From positions 1 to 55,338 of the forward strand of contig JAFYHO010000108.1 in the NCBI GenBank assembly GCA_017539125.1: a DNA stretch of 55,338 bases. The letters are read 5' to 3'. This stretch comes from Actinomycetaceae bacterium. Its GTDB lineage: Bacteria > Actinomycetota > Actinomycetes > Actinomycetales > Actinomycetaceae. Shown here in pieces: positions 25,097 to 33,742 of this stretch; position 1 is the first letter of the stretch, and each line of letters opens with the position of its first letter. A program made the position numbers and the translations under genes. Below the pieces are notes generated by a model. It worked only from the letters and a program-made list of their open reading frames with translations, was not told the DNA's origin and did no database searches.

Positions 25097-25450
25097 ATGA
25101 ACGTTCTTTTTGTTGGCATAGGCGGTTTTATCGGGGCTGCGCTTCGCTATCTCATCTCTCTTATTCCCTTACCCAACACCCACGGTTTTCCACTCGCCAC
25201 ACTCGTCATCAATACTCTCGGAGCATTCGTTTTGGGCTTACTCATCGCTTTTGAAGCCCGTCATCCTGAAATGGATGCACGCATTCTTCTCATGAGCAAA
25301 GTCGGAATTTGTGGAGGATTCACCACTTTCTCCACTTTCTCTCTTGAGGCTCAAAACCTGCTTGCTACTGGGAAAACTGCGATGGCAATCTCCTATATGG
25401 TCGCCTCTCTTGTTCTCACAATTCTTGCCGTCTGGCTACCACAGCGATAA
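25097..25450 (+). CDS. crcB: Fluoride channel CrcB/Fluc
   Basis: A 117-residue, four-helix fluoride exporter that works as a dual-topology dimer and protects enolase and pyrophosphatase from fluoride. It shows GGFIGAALRYLIS, the pore Asn in VINTLGAFVLG and the sodium and phenylalanine-box motif GGFTTFSTFS. Many actinobacteria carry two adjacent crcB genes; only one is present here. The ATG is directly after a -10 box. Confidence 0.93.
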   Translation: MNVLFVGIGGFIGAALRYLISLIPLPNTHGFPLATLVINTLGAFVLGLLIAFEARHPEMDARILLMSKVGICGGFTTFSTFSLEAQNLLATGKTAMAISYMVASLVLTILAVWLPQR

Positions 25451-25521
25451 GACGTGACTCTACGCCCAGTATGTGGAGTGCTATTCCCATATGGGCATTT
25501 CTGTGCAAGAATAGTGGCACA

Positions 25522-25640
25522 ACGTGCTCCGGGGTCGGTGAAATTCCGAGCCGGCGGTGATAGTCCGCGACCCACCTCATGGTGGTTGACAAGGTGAAAC
25601 TCCTTGACCGACGGTTAAAGTCCGGATGGGAGGCGCGCGT
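25522..25640 (+). promoter_or_regulatory. FMN riboswitch (RFN element)
   Basis: The conserved blocks of the FMN aptamer are all visible: GGTGAAATTCCGA, CCGGCGGTGATAGTCC, GACAAGGTGAAACTCC, ACCGACGGTTAAAGTCCGG and ATGGGAGG. The outer helix closes with ACGTGC (25522-25527) pairing with GCGCGT (25635-25640). It lies 120 nt upstream of ribX. FMN binding should lower expression of the uptake genes. Confidence 0.95.
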
Positions 25641-25722
25641 TTACTGCTCTATGCTCTACGTGTAGTGCTTGGCGCAAGCTAGAAAACTAGCCCTGCCGGC
25701 TACGCGAGCAATAGCAGTACAC

Positions 25723-25759
25723 GTTCGTTTACTTTCCCGAAGCCGAGGAAAGGACGAAC
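25723..25759 (+). promoter_or_regulatory. RBS-sequestering hairpin of ribX
   Basis: GTTCGT (25723-25728) can pair with ACGAAC (25754-25759) and TTTCC (25733-25737) with GGAAA (25747-25751). The hairpin ends directly before the ATG at 25760 and buries the AAAGGA Shine-Dalgarno sequence. This suggests that the riboswitch acts on translation. Confidence 0.5.
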
Positions 25760-26515
25760 ATGAGAACACAGAAAAAGCCACACTGGCTCCCCGCCTTAAT
25801 CGTGGCGCTTTTCCTTGCCCTGCTCTGGTGGTTCGTCACCTCATTCGGTATCGTAAACACCCACTTTCTTCCCTCGCCACAATCCTCCTTTGCCCGCCTT
25901 TTTTCAGGCTGGGACTACTATTGGCAGGCACTTATGGCGACCCTGCTGGAGGCATTTCTCGGCTGTCTCGTCGCGGCGCTTATCGGTATTCCACTGGGCT
26001 ATCTCATTGCGAAATCACGCCTGTTTTCGTTAATGATCCAGCCCTACCTTGCCGCATCACAGGCAGTCCCCGCAGTGGCGGTTGCGCCCCTGTTGACAAT
26101 ATGGATCGGATACGGGCTTGCCCCCATCGTCGTTTTATGCGCGATTATGGTGGCGTTCCCCGTCATCGTCAATACGGCCGTCGGAATCAAACACATTGAT
26201 CCCGACCTTATCGGCGCTGCCCGCATAGACGGCGCGCGCGGGCTCACCCTTATTCGCCATATTGAAGCACCTCTGGCAGCCCCAGCCATTCTGGCTGGCT
26301 TGCGCACAGGTTTCACGTTGTCAGTGACAGGCGCGGTCGTCGGTGAAATGGTCATCGGCGGGCGCGGGCTTGGCATTTTGCTGACGGGCGCGCAAAACTC
26401 GGCAGATACAACAGGCATGTTTGCCACGATTATTTTGCTCGCCGCAGCAGCCATGCTGATTTATTGGCTTTTAACTCTCGCCGAGCGGAAAGCCGATTAC
26501 GCAATAGAAAACTAG
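25760..26515 (+). CDS. ribX: Riboflavin ABC transporter permease RibX
   Basis: A 251-residue inner-membrane permease of the SsuC/TauC-like family (about six helices), with the EAA-type loop GAARIDGARGLTLIRHIEAP around residues 150-170 that contacts an ATPase. The FMN riboswitch just upstream, and a downstream NMT1-like binding protein, match the RibXY riboflavin uptake systems described from riboswitch-based studies. No ATPase gene follows; the system must share one encoded elsewhere. ribY begins 8 bp later. Confidence 0.85.
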   Translation: MRTQKKPHWLPALIVALFLALLWWFVTSFGIVNTHFLPSPQSSFARLFSGWDYYWQALMATLLEAFLGCLVAALIGIPLGYLIAKSRLFSLMIQPYLAASQAVPAVAVAPLLTIWIGYGLAPIVVLCAIMVAFPVIVNTAVGIKHIDPDLIGAARIDGARGLTLIRHIEAPLAAPAILAGLRTGFTLSVTGAVVGEMVIGGRGLGILLTGAQNSADTTGMFATIILLAAAAMLIYWLLTLAERKADYAIEN

Positions 26516-26523
26516 GAGAAACA

Positions 26524-27513
26524 ATGAAAAAATCTCTTTTTGCTCTCACGGCAGTGTGTGCACTCGCCCTCGGCGGCTGCTCTAGCACGAGCGATGACGC
26601 AGACACGAAAGACGCAACACCCATTACTGTCGGCTTGACATACATTCCCGATATCCAATTCGCGCCCATGTATGTTGCCGTCGAAAAGGGCTATTTCACT
26701 GATGAGGGGCTTGACGTGACTTTGCGGCATCACGGCGCACAAGAAGCTCTGCTTGGCGCTTTGGAAAGCGGGGACGAGGACGTTGTCTTTGCTGGTGGTG
26801 ACGAAATGATGCAAGGACGCTCCACAGGTATTGACGTCGTTAACTGGGCGACAATGTACCAACAGTATCCCGTCACGCTCATCGTCCCAGAAGACTCCGA
26901 TATTCAAAGCCCAGCTGATATTAAGGGCAAAAAGATTGGGCTTCCTGGCCCTTATGGTGAAAACTATTTCGCCATGCTCGCCATGCTGAAAAAGCAAGGT
27001 TTGAGTGAAGAAGAAGCGGGAATCCAGTACATCGGCTACACACAGGCTGCGGCTTTGGAAGCTGGAGAAGTGGACGGAATTATTGGCTTCGCTAATTCCG
27101 ATACTGTTTCTATCGAGACATCGGGTATTCCCGTGCGCACAATCGACATGGTTGACGGTGGTCTTCCGCTCGTCGGCGTGGGCCTCGGCTCGCTCAGTGA
27201 GAACCTTGAAAAGAACAAGGAAGCCTATCAGGCGATGCTTCGCGCACTAGAGAAAGCCGTCGCTTTTGCCCAAGAAAACCCCGAGGAAACCCTCGATATT
27301 ACGGAAAAGTATGTTCCTGCTCTGGCAGACAAGGACGCTCGCGCGACAGCCGCTAAGACTCTCGAGAAAACTCTCGCCCTCTACACGGGTGCTGAGGTTT
27401 TTGGTTCCCAGAATGCCGAGACGTGGGAAGCCATGAGTGCTTTCGAGGCTGAGAATGGCATTGTCGAGACGCAGGTTCCCGCCGCTGAGGCGTATGTGGA
27501 TTTGACGAAGTAA
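26524..27513 (+). CDS. ribY: Riboflavin-binding lipoprotein RibY (NMT1/THI5-like)
   Basis: A 329-residue extracellular solute-binding protein. The signal peptide is of the lipoprotein type, with lipobox LGGC and the lipidated Cys at residue 19. The mature part is an NMT1/THI5-like periplasmic-binding fold (VGLTYIPDIQFAPMYVAVEKGYF, GGDEMMQGRSTG, GYTQAAALEAGEVDGIIG). The frame is open back to 26464 inside ribX, but the ATG at 26524 has AGGAG upstream and begins the signal peptide. Riboflavin as ligand is inferred from the FMN riboswitch; a thiamine precursor ligand, as for other NMT1-type proteins, is less likely here. Confidence 0.83.
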   Translation: MKKSLFALTAVCALALGGCSSTSDDADTKDATPITVGLTYIPDIQFAPMYVAVEKGYFTDEGLDVTLRHHGAQEALLGALESGDEDVVFAGGDEMMQGRSTGIDVVNWATMYQQYPVTLIVPEDSDIQSPADIKGKKIGLPGPYGENYFAMLAMLKKQGLSEEEAGIQYIGYTQAAALEAGEVDGIIGFANSDTVSIETSGIPVRTIDMVDGGLPLVGVGLGSLSENLEKNKEAYQAMLRALEKAVAFAQENPEETLDITEKYVPALADKDARATAAKTLEKTLALYTGAEVFGSQNAETWEAMSAFEAENGIVETQVPAAEAYVDLTK

Positions 27514-27525
27514 CTCTCTATAAAC

Positions 27526-27632
27526 CGTCGTTGCGAGCGAGCAACGCGAGCGAAGCAATCTCTAGTACCTGTACAGCGGTATAGAACTAGAGATTGCTTC
27601 GTTGGGCGCGGAGCGCCCTCCTCGCAATGACG
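27526..27632. repeat. REP-like intergenic element R3 (inverted pair)
   Basis: Begins CGTCGTTGCGAG and ends CTCGCAATGACG. In the middle, a 16-bp segment ending in GCAATCTCTAGT is followed, after 19 nt, by its reverse complement. This is a near-perfect inverted doublet of the family unit and could form a long hairpin after ribY. Confidence 0.7.
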
Positions 27633-27706
27633 TTGGGAGAGTAAAGCTTTGCGTTAATCTGCCCACTTAGCGCAGAACGCAGTAGGGGAGATAGCGCTAA
27701 ACAGAG

Positions 27707-27718
27707 TAGGCTTGAGGC
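27707..27718 (+). promoter_or_regulatory. Leaderless -10 box of hisE
   Basis: TAGGCT, then TGAGGC, then the GTG start of hisE; no ribosome-binding site in between. Confidence 0.55.
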
Positions 27719-27982
27719 GTGAAGAATTTTGAAGAACTGTTCGAGGAACTGAGCACTAAAGCGCTCGAACGTCCCGAAGGCTCCGGCACGGTCGCTGAAC
27801 TCGATGCCGGCATTCATGCTATCGGCAAGAAAATTGCTGAGGAAGCAGGCGAGGTCTGGATTGCGGCAGAGTATCAGGAAGATGATGAGCTTGCCGAGGA
27901 AATTTCCCAGCTTCTCTATCATCTGCAAGTGATGATGATTGCCCGCGGGCTGAAGCTTGACGATATTTACCGTTATCTGTAA
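27719..27982 (+). CDS. hisE: Phosphoribosyl-ATP pyrophosphatase
   Basis: Hydrolyses phosphoribosyl-ATP to phosphoribosyl-AMP, the second step of histidine synthesis. The 87-residue all-alpha protein has the MazG-like metal site [14 protein letters not shown] and the [13 protein letters not shown] segment. It starts with GTG right after a -10 box, so it is probably leaderless. hisG follows 11 bp later, the usual actinobacterial arrangement. Confidence 0.95.
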   Translation: MKNFEELFEELSTKALERPEGSGTVAELDAGIHAIGKKIAEEAGEVWIAAEYQEDDELAEEISQLLYHLQVMMIARGLKLDDIYRYL

Positions 27983-27993
27983 GGGGTTTGAAA

Positions 27994-28842
27994 ATGTTAC
28001 GTGTTGCCGTTCCAAATAAGGGTTCTTTGGCGCAGCCCGCGTGGGATATTCTGCGCGAGGCTGGCTATAAGCAGCGCCGCGATAGCCGCAAGCTGGTGCT
28101 GGTTGACGTCGAGAACGACGTCGAGTTCTTCTTTATCCGCCCGCGCGATGTCGCCGTCTATGTGGGGGCCGGTACGGTCGATGTTGGTATTACCGGTCGC
28201 GATTTGCTGCTTGATTCCGGGGCGGAAGCCGTCGAGCACCTCGCTTTGGGTTTTGCCCGCGCCAACTTCCGTTTTGCCGGCCCTAAAGGCGCTTTTTCTG
28301 ACTTCTCGGATATTGACGGCAAGCGTGTGGCGACGTCTTTTGACGGGCTCGTTTCTCGTTTTTGCGAGGAGCAGGGAATTAAGCCAAAGCGTATCGTTCA
28401 CCTGGACGGCGCAGTTGAGACTTCGGTTCAACTTGGCGTGGCTGACCTTATCGCAGACGTTGTCGAGACGGGTACGACCCTGAAAGCCGCCGGTCTTGAG
28501 GTTTTCGGTGAACCGATTTTGAAGTCGGAAGCGGTGTTGATTCGCCGTGCGGGTGACGAACTGCCTGAGGGCTTGGATACGTTGACACAGCGTTTTGAGG
28601 GCGTGCTGGTGGCTCGCCGCTACGTCATGTTTGACTACGATTGCCCCGCTGACACTCTCGACGACGCTATGGTGCTCACGCCTGGCTTGCAATCGCCAAC
28701 TGTTTCCCCCTTGCATGAAGAGGGCTGGTTCGCTGTGCGTTCTATGGTGGAGCGTTCACGCATGAATGCCACGATGGACGCCCTCTACAAGATTGGCGCG
28801 AAAGCTATTATCGTTACTCCGCTTCTTGCCTGCCGTCTCTAA
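27994..28842 (+). CDS. hisG: ATP phosphoribosyltransferase (long form)
   Basis: Catalyses the first, feedback-controlled step of histidine synthesis. The 282-residue protein is of the long HisG form: a catalytic part with LRVAVPNKGSLA, GITGRDLL and DLIADVVETGTTLKA (PRPP loop), then a C-terminal regulatory ACT-like domain from about 210 that binds histidine. I use the ATG at 27994, which has AAGGGG upstream, rather than the TTG six bases earlier. Confidence 0.94.
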   Translation: MLRVAVPNKGSLAQPAWDILREAGYKQRRDSRKLVLVDVENDVEFFFIRPRDVAVYVGAGTVDVGITGRDLLLDSGAEAVEHLALGFARANFRFAGPKGAFSDFSDIDGKRVATSFDGLVSRFCEEQGIKPKRIVHLDGAVETSVQLGVADLIADVVETGTTLKAAGLEVFGEPILKSEAVLIRRAGDELPEGLDTLTQRFEGVLVARRYVMFDYDCPADTLDDAMVLTPGLQSPTVSPLHEEGWFAVRSMVERSRMNATMDALYKIGAKAIIVTPLLACRL

Positions 28843-28908
28843 AATACGTAGCTTCGCGAGATTGTCTCTCGTCATTTAATATTTTTCCGTATGGCGAGTG
28901 GCAATAAA

Positions 28909-29046
28909 TTATTTTTTGTCGTAGTGTGCACCAGCAGGCTTACTTGAGCGCGCCATAATAATGAGATGAATAATTCCAGCCAGTAATCCGCCAAACCAAT
29001 CGCTTGCTATTGGCGTGGGAGCAGAGACGTTTACGTCCACAAACAT
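28909..29046 (-). CDS. Small membrane peptide, hypothetical
   Basis: A 45-residue frame, not recognised, with one hydrophobic helix (WFGGLLAGIIHLIIMA, residues 17-32) and a basic tail MARSSKPAGAHYDKK. Its ATG lies in the first 11-bp repeat of the array that also precedes the divergent AlbA-type gene, so both could share control. There is no clear ribosome-binding site. It may equally be the leftover C-terminus of a larger membrane protein. Nothing else was seen in the 300-bp gap. Confidence 0.3.
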   Translation of the reverse strand: MFVDVNVSAPTPIASDWFGGLLAGIIHLIIMARSSKPAGAHYDKK

Positions 29047-29101
29047 GAACGTAAAATGAACGTAAAATGAACGTAAAATTTTGCGTTCACTTTACGTTCG
29101 T
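29045..29101. promoter_or_regulatory. Helically phased 11-bp repeat array (operator candidate)
   Basis: Three perfect tandem copies of ATGAACGTAAA (29045-29077) are followed by two near-copies in the opposite orientation (TTTGCGTTCAC, TTTACGTTCGT). The period of 11 bp is one helical turn. The array ends 43 bp before the start of the AlbA/HTH gene, which codes for a likely DNA-binding protein, so autoregulation is plausible. Confidence 0.75.
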
Positions 29102-29143
29102 TTTCGTGTATTCTATGAGAAGAAGAAGGAGGAGGAGGATAAG

Positions 29144-30397
29144 ATGAAAGAACATAAGCGATTGGAATACAAGCGCGAGATTACTGATAGCTTCTTAAAA
29201 ACAGTCAGCGCTTTCGCTAATTATGATGGTGGAGATATCGTTTTTGGCATTTCTGACACTGGACAAAAAGTCGGAATAAAAAATATAGACGACACGTGTC
29301 TTGCTATAGAAAACAAGATTAATGATTCTGTAGCCCCTAAGCCAGATTTCACTCTTTCCGTCAAGGAAAAAGATTCAACTATTGTTCTTCATGTAGATAA
29401 AGGCTTCCATCCTCCGTATTACTACAAAAAGAAAGCATATAAACGAAACGATACCTCTACCGTAGAAGTTGACACCTTTGAACTAAAACGCCTTATTTTG
29501 GCTGGAGAAAACCTAAATTTTGAAGACATCCCCTCACGGAATCAAGAGCTGACTTTTCAGTATCTATCGCAAAAATTTGAGTCGGTTCTGAGAATTGAAA
29601 AAATCGACATCAACATTCTTAAAACGCTGAACCTCTTTACTGAAAATAAAGGGTTTAATGTGGCAGCAGAACTACTTTCGGATCAAAACAGCTTTCGTGG
29701 CGTGGACGTCGCGCGCTTCGGTGAAACAATGGATGTCTTTCTCGATAGAGCCACTTTTGAAAACGCTTCACTTGTAGAGATTTTCGATGAAACAATCAAG
29801 AAATTTGAGACGTACTATTCGTACGAAAAGGTAGTAGGGGCTACTCGCGAAAAAACCTATACAATACCCTACACTGCGTTCCGTGAAGCCCTAGCCAATG
29901 CTCTTGTCCATAGGCATTGGGATATTGATGCGCGCGTGAGAGTGTCGATGTTTGACGACAGGGTAGAGATAGTATCACCAGGCGGGCTTCCTGATGGCAT
30001 GAGCAAGGAAGAATACCTTCATGGAAAGGTTTCTGTTTTTAGAAACCCAATTGTCAGTAATGTGTTTTTTCGTTTAGGAATTATTGAGACTTTCGGAACG
30101 GGAATTATCAAAATTAAGCAAGCCTATGAGCAGCTGAAATTAAAACCTCAATTTGACCTTTATGAAAACTCGATAACAATTATCTTGCCGACCCGCAATG
30201 CGCAGGTCACATTAACTCCTGACGAACAAAAAGTATTCGAATACGTATCTGGTGGCAAGGTTTTAAGCAGTTCAGAAATAGCGACGGCTATGGGGTGGAG
30301 TAAAGGGAAAACCATACAAGTAATAAAGGCGCTCGTTGCGTCACGGCTTTTGAAAGCTGAAGGAAGTGGGCGAGGTACCAAATATAGGAATGCATAG
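29144..30397 (+). CDS. AlbA_2/Schlafen-domain ATP-binding protein with winged helix (COG2865)
   Basis: A 417-residue protein of the COG2865 group. The N-terminal AlbA_2 (Schlafen-like) domain shows LEYKREITDSFLKTVSAFANYDGGDIVFGISD. A GHKL-like ATPase region follows, with PYTAFREALANALVHRHWD and RVEIVSPGGLPDG; FFRLGIIETFGTGIIKI is its closing motif. A C-terminal winged helix ends it, with LSSSEIATAMGWSKGKTIQVI. I choose the ATG at 29144, behind a purine-rich AAGGAGGAGGAGG run. It is much more AT-rich than its neighbours and lies between hisG and the DUF3866 gene, so it was probably acquired. Relatives are annotated as transcription regulators; some lie in defence regions. The target is unknown. 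Confidence 0.8.
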   Translation: MKEHKRLEYKREITDSFLKTVSAFANYDGGDIVFGISDTGQKVGIKNIDDTCLAIENKINDSVAPKPDFTLSVKEKDSTIVLHVDKGFHPPYYYKKKAYKRNDTSTVEVDTFELKRLILAGENLNFEDIPSRNQELTFQYLSQKFESVLRIEKIDINILKTLNLFTENKGFNVAAELLSDQNSFRGVDVARFGETMDVFLDRATFENASLVEIFDETIKKFETYYSYEKVVGATREKTYTIPYTAFREALANALVHRHWDIDARVRVSMFDDRVEIVSPGGLPDGMSKEEYLHGKVSVFRNPIVSNVFFRLGIIETFGTGIIKIKQAYEQLKLKPQFDLYENSITIILPTRNAQVTLTPDEQKVFEYVSGGKVLSSSEIATAMGWSKGKTIQVIKALVASRLLKAEGSGRGTKYRNA

Positions 30398-30420
30398 AAA
30401 AGGGTGTAAACCCCTTTTGT
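30396..30420. terminator. Terminator after the AlbA-type gene
   Basis: AAAAGGG and CCCTTTT form a stem around a short loop just after the stop codon; the A-rich and T-rich flanks make it usable in both directions, for this gene and for the convergent DUF3866 gene. Confidence 0.55.
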
Positions 30421-30454
30421 GGGAACGAGTGAGTGTGTAGCCTTATCGTTCCCA

Positions 30455-31573
30455 TTATTGGCAGTGGTCGGAGAGGGTGACGCCTGCGACAGCGGCGGCG
30501 AGGAAGGCGAGAGCGTCCTCGTCAAGAGAGCGCCCCATTGTGGACATACCGAAAGGCGCGCTACGCAGTACGTCCGTCAAGCCGGAAGTCGAAACATCGC
30601 AGCGCGTCAAACGCTCACAGGCAAACAAACCCTCCAAATGCTTATCCAGCAACTCACGCACGTCAGCGTCAACACGACGAGACAACTCGTCGTCATCATC
30701 AAACACAGGAACGGGACACAGGGCAGGAGAGAGGGCCACCCGCGTCAAAGCCGTCACCGAATGATGTGACAGACCATAGTGACGCTCGCGCTTATCACCC
30801 TGGCTCATACGAAGCAAGGCAATCGGCGTCCCACCCAAAACATTGACGGCGTTAATAGCGTCGCCCACTTGCGTACCAGAAAAACCCCATCGAGTGCCCG
30901 TCCCCAAATTTCCCGGGCCTTGGCTCACGATCACAGCATCCGCTTTGCATACATGGCGGGCAGCCAACAAAGCCGTATGGATATTGACAGCCTCATAGTC
31001 ACCACCAAAAGCCTGACCAGCAGTAATAGAGCCAGCCAGCCAGCCAGCCTCCCTCAACTCGGCAACAGAACGCGAGAACCAGAGTGGCAAGGCGGCACCG
31101 TCAGTCATCACGTACACCACGCGCGCATCAGGCTTGCTGGCACGCAAGCCAGCCAAAGCCGGCACAAGCGAAGAATGTAAATCGGCAACCAGAACAGGCA
31201 TGCCGTCAATAGAATCAGCATTCTCCAAAACGCCATGATGTGGAGAATCTTGCTCGTCCACACCCAAAGTCATGTATTGCAGGGGAGTGTAGCGCGCCTT
31301 GACGATATGGCCCATTTCCTCGACGCTATCGGCAGGCAGGTGGCTATTATTCGCCACAATCATGCCATATCCACCCGTGCCCAGCTTCTTCGAGACGGTT
31401 GCAAGGCTCACGAGCACCTCGTCGCCCACCTGAGGTTCACCAACAAGCGGGATATACGCTAAAGCTCGGCCTGTTACGTCATTATCGTCATCACGGAACC
31501 GCACCTGGCACTCCTGCGCCTGCCCCCAGGCACGCCCGAGCGATTCCACAATTCCTTTACGCCACATCATCAT
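30455..31573 (-). CDS. DUF3866 family protein
   Basis: A protein of 372 residues that matches the actinobacterial and Firmicute DUF3866 family, whose function is unknown. Recognisable stretches are LVGEPQVGDEVLVS, KLGTGGYGMIVAN, VLVADLHSSLVPALAGL, VVYVMTDGAALPLWFS, IVSQGPGNLGTGTRWGFSG and HHSVTALTR. The frame is open to 31585. The ATG at 31573 lies 7 nt after TATGCT and has no ribosome-binding site, so it looks leaderless. It is divergent from pafB, 79 bp away, a place where this family is often found. Confidence 0.85.
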   Translation of the reverse strand: MMMWRKGIVESLGRAWGQAQECQVRFRDDDNDVTGRALAYIPLVGEPQVGDEVLVSLATVSKKLGTGGYGMIVANNSHLPADSVEEMGHIVKARYTPLQYMTLGVDEQDSPHHGVLENADSIDGMPVLVADLHSSLVPALAGLRASKPDARVVYVMTDGAALPLWFSRSVAELREAGWLAGSITAGQAFGGDYEAVNIHTALLAARHVCKADAVIVSQGPGNLGTGTRWGFSGTQVGDAINAVNVLGGTPIALLRMSQGDKRERHYGLSHHSVTALTRVALSPALCPVPVFDDDDELSRRVDADVRELLDKHLEGLFACERLTRCDVSTSGLTDVLRSAPFGMSTMGRSLDEDALAFLAAAVAGVTLSDHCQ

Positions 31574-31580
31574 ACAAATG

Positions 31581-31586
31581 AGCATA
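31581..31586 (-). promoter_or_regulatory. Leaderless -10 box of the DUF3866 gene
   Basis: TATGCT on the minus strand, 7 nt before the ATG at 31573. Confidence 0.45.
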
Positions 31587-31652
31587 CTTCACGGGTAGGC
31601 TTAGAGCTAGCGTATGGCACGGATAGGCGAAATATCCACGAGAGGAGAAGCG

Positions 31653-32642
31653 ATGAGCGGCAGGCGTCCGAAAAAGGACTATATGCAGCAGCTCTCTCTT
31701 GCCCTCAAGTCGATTACCGATTCCCACCGTGGTGTCACCAAGAAGCAGCTCATGCAACTTATTGGTTTGGACATCGCGAACGCTTCGGACGATAAGCAGC
31801 TTCACCGCCTCATTGAGCGCTTGCAAGGCCTCGGCTATCCCGTCACCTACGATCCCAATTCGGAGCGCTATGCTCTCGACAAAAAGCGCATTTTTGATAT
31901 TGAGGCGAGTAGCACCGATTTGACCCTGCTTAAAACTGCGATACGCCAGGCTCCGCGTCGCTCCACACAGACGGCGCTCGTCTTGGAGAGTGCGCTGGCG
32001 AAATTGCACGCGACGGGCAGTTCAGAGCGGCACGACCCCAATGTTGCTGCCGATATTCCCGATGAAGATTTGCTGCTGCTCGTTGTTTCTTCGATTGAAA
32101 AGAAGAAGCGCGTGCGCTTTGCGTACCGTGGCGCGCAATCTGGCGAGCCTGCTTGGCGGATTTTTGACCCTTATCTTGTTTTTTCGCGTGACCGAGTCTT
32201 TTATGTGTGTGGCAGGGCGTGCCCCGATACGGAGATCGAGGAGGGCGACGTTTGCCCACCTGAGGAATGGCAGTGGCGCACCTACCGTATCTCGCGTATC
32301 GACTCTTCGACGTATGAGGAGATTGGGTCGCGCAGCGAGCGTTTTTCCCCGCAGGATGCCCATGAGAAAGTCAGCACCTTTTTTGAGGCTCATGACGTTA
32401 CTCTTGCCGTTCGTCCCGGTAAAGCCCAGGCTTTGCGTTCTATCGCCGAGCAGGCCGGCGAGCCACATTCGCTGTGCCCGCCAGGTTGGGATTGCTACCG
32501 TATCGCGCGTATCGACCGCCGTTTCCTCTTTGAACGCCTCATGACCTACGGCCTCGATGTGCAACTGCTTGCGCCTGCGGGCCTGCGAGAGGAATGGGCC
32601 GGGAGACTGCGCCATCTCGCCACGGTGGGGGTGAGCCGATGA
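31653..32642 (+). CDS. pafB: WYL-domain transcription regulator PafB
   Basis: A 329-residue regulator with an N-terminal winged helix (KKQLMQLIGLD...LHRLIERLQGLGYPVTYD) and a central WYL domain with RVRFAYRGAQSGEP and RIFDPYLVFSRDRVFYVCG, followed by a WCX extension. With PafC it forms the activator of the LexA/RecA-independent DNA-damage response known from mycobacteria. I choose the ATG at 31653, behind GAGGAG; an ATG at 31614 would add 13 residues. The stop overlaps pafC by 4 bp. No proteasome genes are in view. Confidence 0.88.
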   Translation: MSGRRPKKDYMQQLSLALKSITDSHRGVTKKQLMQLIGLDIANASDDKQLHRLIERLQGLGYPVTYDPNSERYALDKKRIFDIEASSTDLTLLKTAIRQAPRRSTQTALVLESALAKLHATGSSERHDPNVAADIPDEDLLLLVVSSIEKKKRVRFAYRGAQSGEPAWRIFDPYLVFSRDRVFYVCGRACPDTEIEEGDVCPPEEWQWRTYRISRIDSSTYEEIGSRSERFSPQDAHEKVSTFFEAHDVTLAVRPGKAQALRSIAEQAGEPHSLCPPGWDCYRIARIDRRFLFERLMTYGLDVQLLAPAGLREEWAGRLRHLATVGVSR

Positions 32643-33739
32643 GCAGCGAAACCATCAATAATTCCATGATAAAAACGGGCACGATGATTGCCATTTTGAG
32701 CCACTTGGCGCGCCACGACGAGGTCTCTCTCGGGGAGCTGGCAGACCGTTTCAATATGCAGTGGAAAGAAATTTATCTCAATCTGTGGACGATGCACATG
32801 ATTGAGGTCGACGATATTGACTCGCCCATGCCGCCGAGCCCCTTCGACGTTTTTGGCACTGCCAGCATGAAAGATTTTCCGCCCCCAACAGACGACAAAG
32901 TCCCTTCCACCATCACGAAAAATACCCTCCTACCGCCGATTTCTCCGCAGGCAAGCAGGGAGTTCATTTCCGTCTCTTTCTCTTTACCAGAGCTTGTCCT
33001 CATCGTCCACACTCTCGATGAGCTTCTTGAGGTGACGCCGCCCTCGCATGGGCGCACCCAGTTGAGCGATATTCGAGATAATCTTGCTGCCAGTGCTCAC
33101 AAGCTCGGATACGACGCTGTGATATGGGAGCGCGCAGAAGATATCATCGCAGGCGACTTGCTCGATACTATTATTCGCGCTCTTGATGACGGGCACGCCG
33201 TCCATCTGACTTATTCCACTTTTGATGACGTGCAGTGTGTAGAGAATATCAAGGAATATGAGATTATTCCTTTGCGTCTTGACGGGGGAGCGCACCCTGT
33301 TTTACGTGCAGATTTATATGACCGAGACGCTGAGGACGGCGAAGGCGGTGCGCGTTCTTTCCGTCTCGATAGAATCTCCGAGGTTTCTTTGGGTGAAAAA
33401 GTCTCCAAAGGTCGCATCGCGCAGGGCCGTGAAAGAATGGAGGAGGACGCTGCGAGCGCAAAATATGACGATTCGCCGACCACTATTAGCATTACAACGA
33501 CCCGTGAGGCACTGTGGGCTGCCGAGGAATTACCCGAGGTTGACGTAGAAGAAACAGGCGATGTTTTGGTGATGACGCTGCCCGCGCGCAATTATGATTT
33601 CATTGCCCGTTTTGTGGCTCTTATGGGTACAAACGTCATCGCGATTGAACCGCCTGAGGTTGCCGAGCGTGTGAGTGACATCTTCGCTGCTCTCGCTGCC
33701 GCTTATAGTGATGTCGAGCTGTCTGGCAAGCAGTGTTAG
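32639..33739 (+). CDS. pafC: WYL-domain transcription regulator PafC
   Basis: The 366-residue partner of PafB. It has an N-terminal helix-turn-helix (IAILSHLARHDEVSLGELADRF), a WYL domain around residues 180-260 with AVHLTYSTFDDVQCV, and a WCX domain at the C-terminus. The region between residues 60 and 100 is Pro/Ser-rich and probably a linker. The start ATGA overlaps the pafB stop. In many actinobacteria tatA and tatC lie between pafC and the helicase gene; here helY follows after 3 bp. Confidence 0.87.
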   Translation: MSSETINNSMIKTGTMIAILSHLARHDEVSLGELADRFNMQWKEIYLNLWTMHMIEVDDIDSPMPPSPFDVFGTASMKDFPPPTDDKVPSTITKNTLLPPISPQASREFISVSFSLPELVLIVHTLDELLEVTPPSHGRTQLSDIRDNLAASAHKLGYDAVIWERAEDIIAGDLLDTIIRALDDGHAVHLTYSTFDDVQCVENIKEYEIIPLRLDGGAHPVLRADLYDRDAEDGEGGARSFRLDRISEVSLGEKVSKGRIAQGRERMEEDAASAKYDDSPTTISITTTREALWAAEELPEVDVEETGDVLVMTLPARNYDFIARFVALMGTNVIAIEPPEVAERVSDIFAALAAAYSDVELSGKQC

Positions 33740-33742
33740 TAC

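Noticed and set aside
25669..26199. 176-codon + strand frame overlapping the riboswitch leader and ribX
   Set aside because: Out of frame with the clear membrane permease; its translation is Arg/Pro-rich and low in family features.
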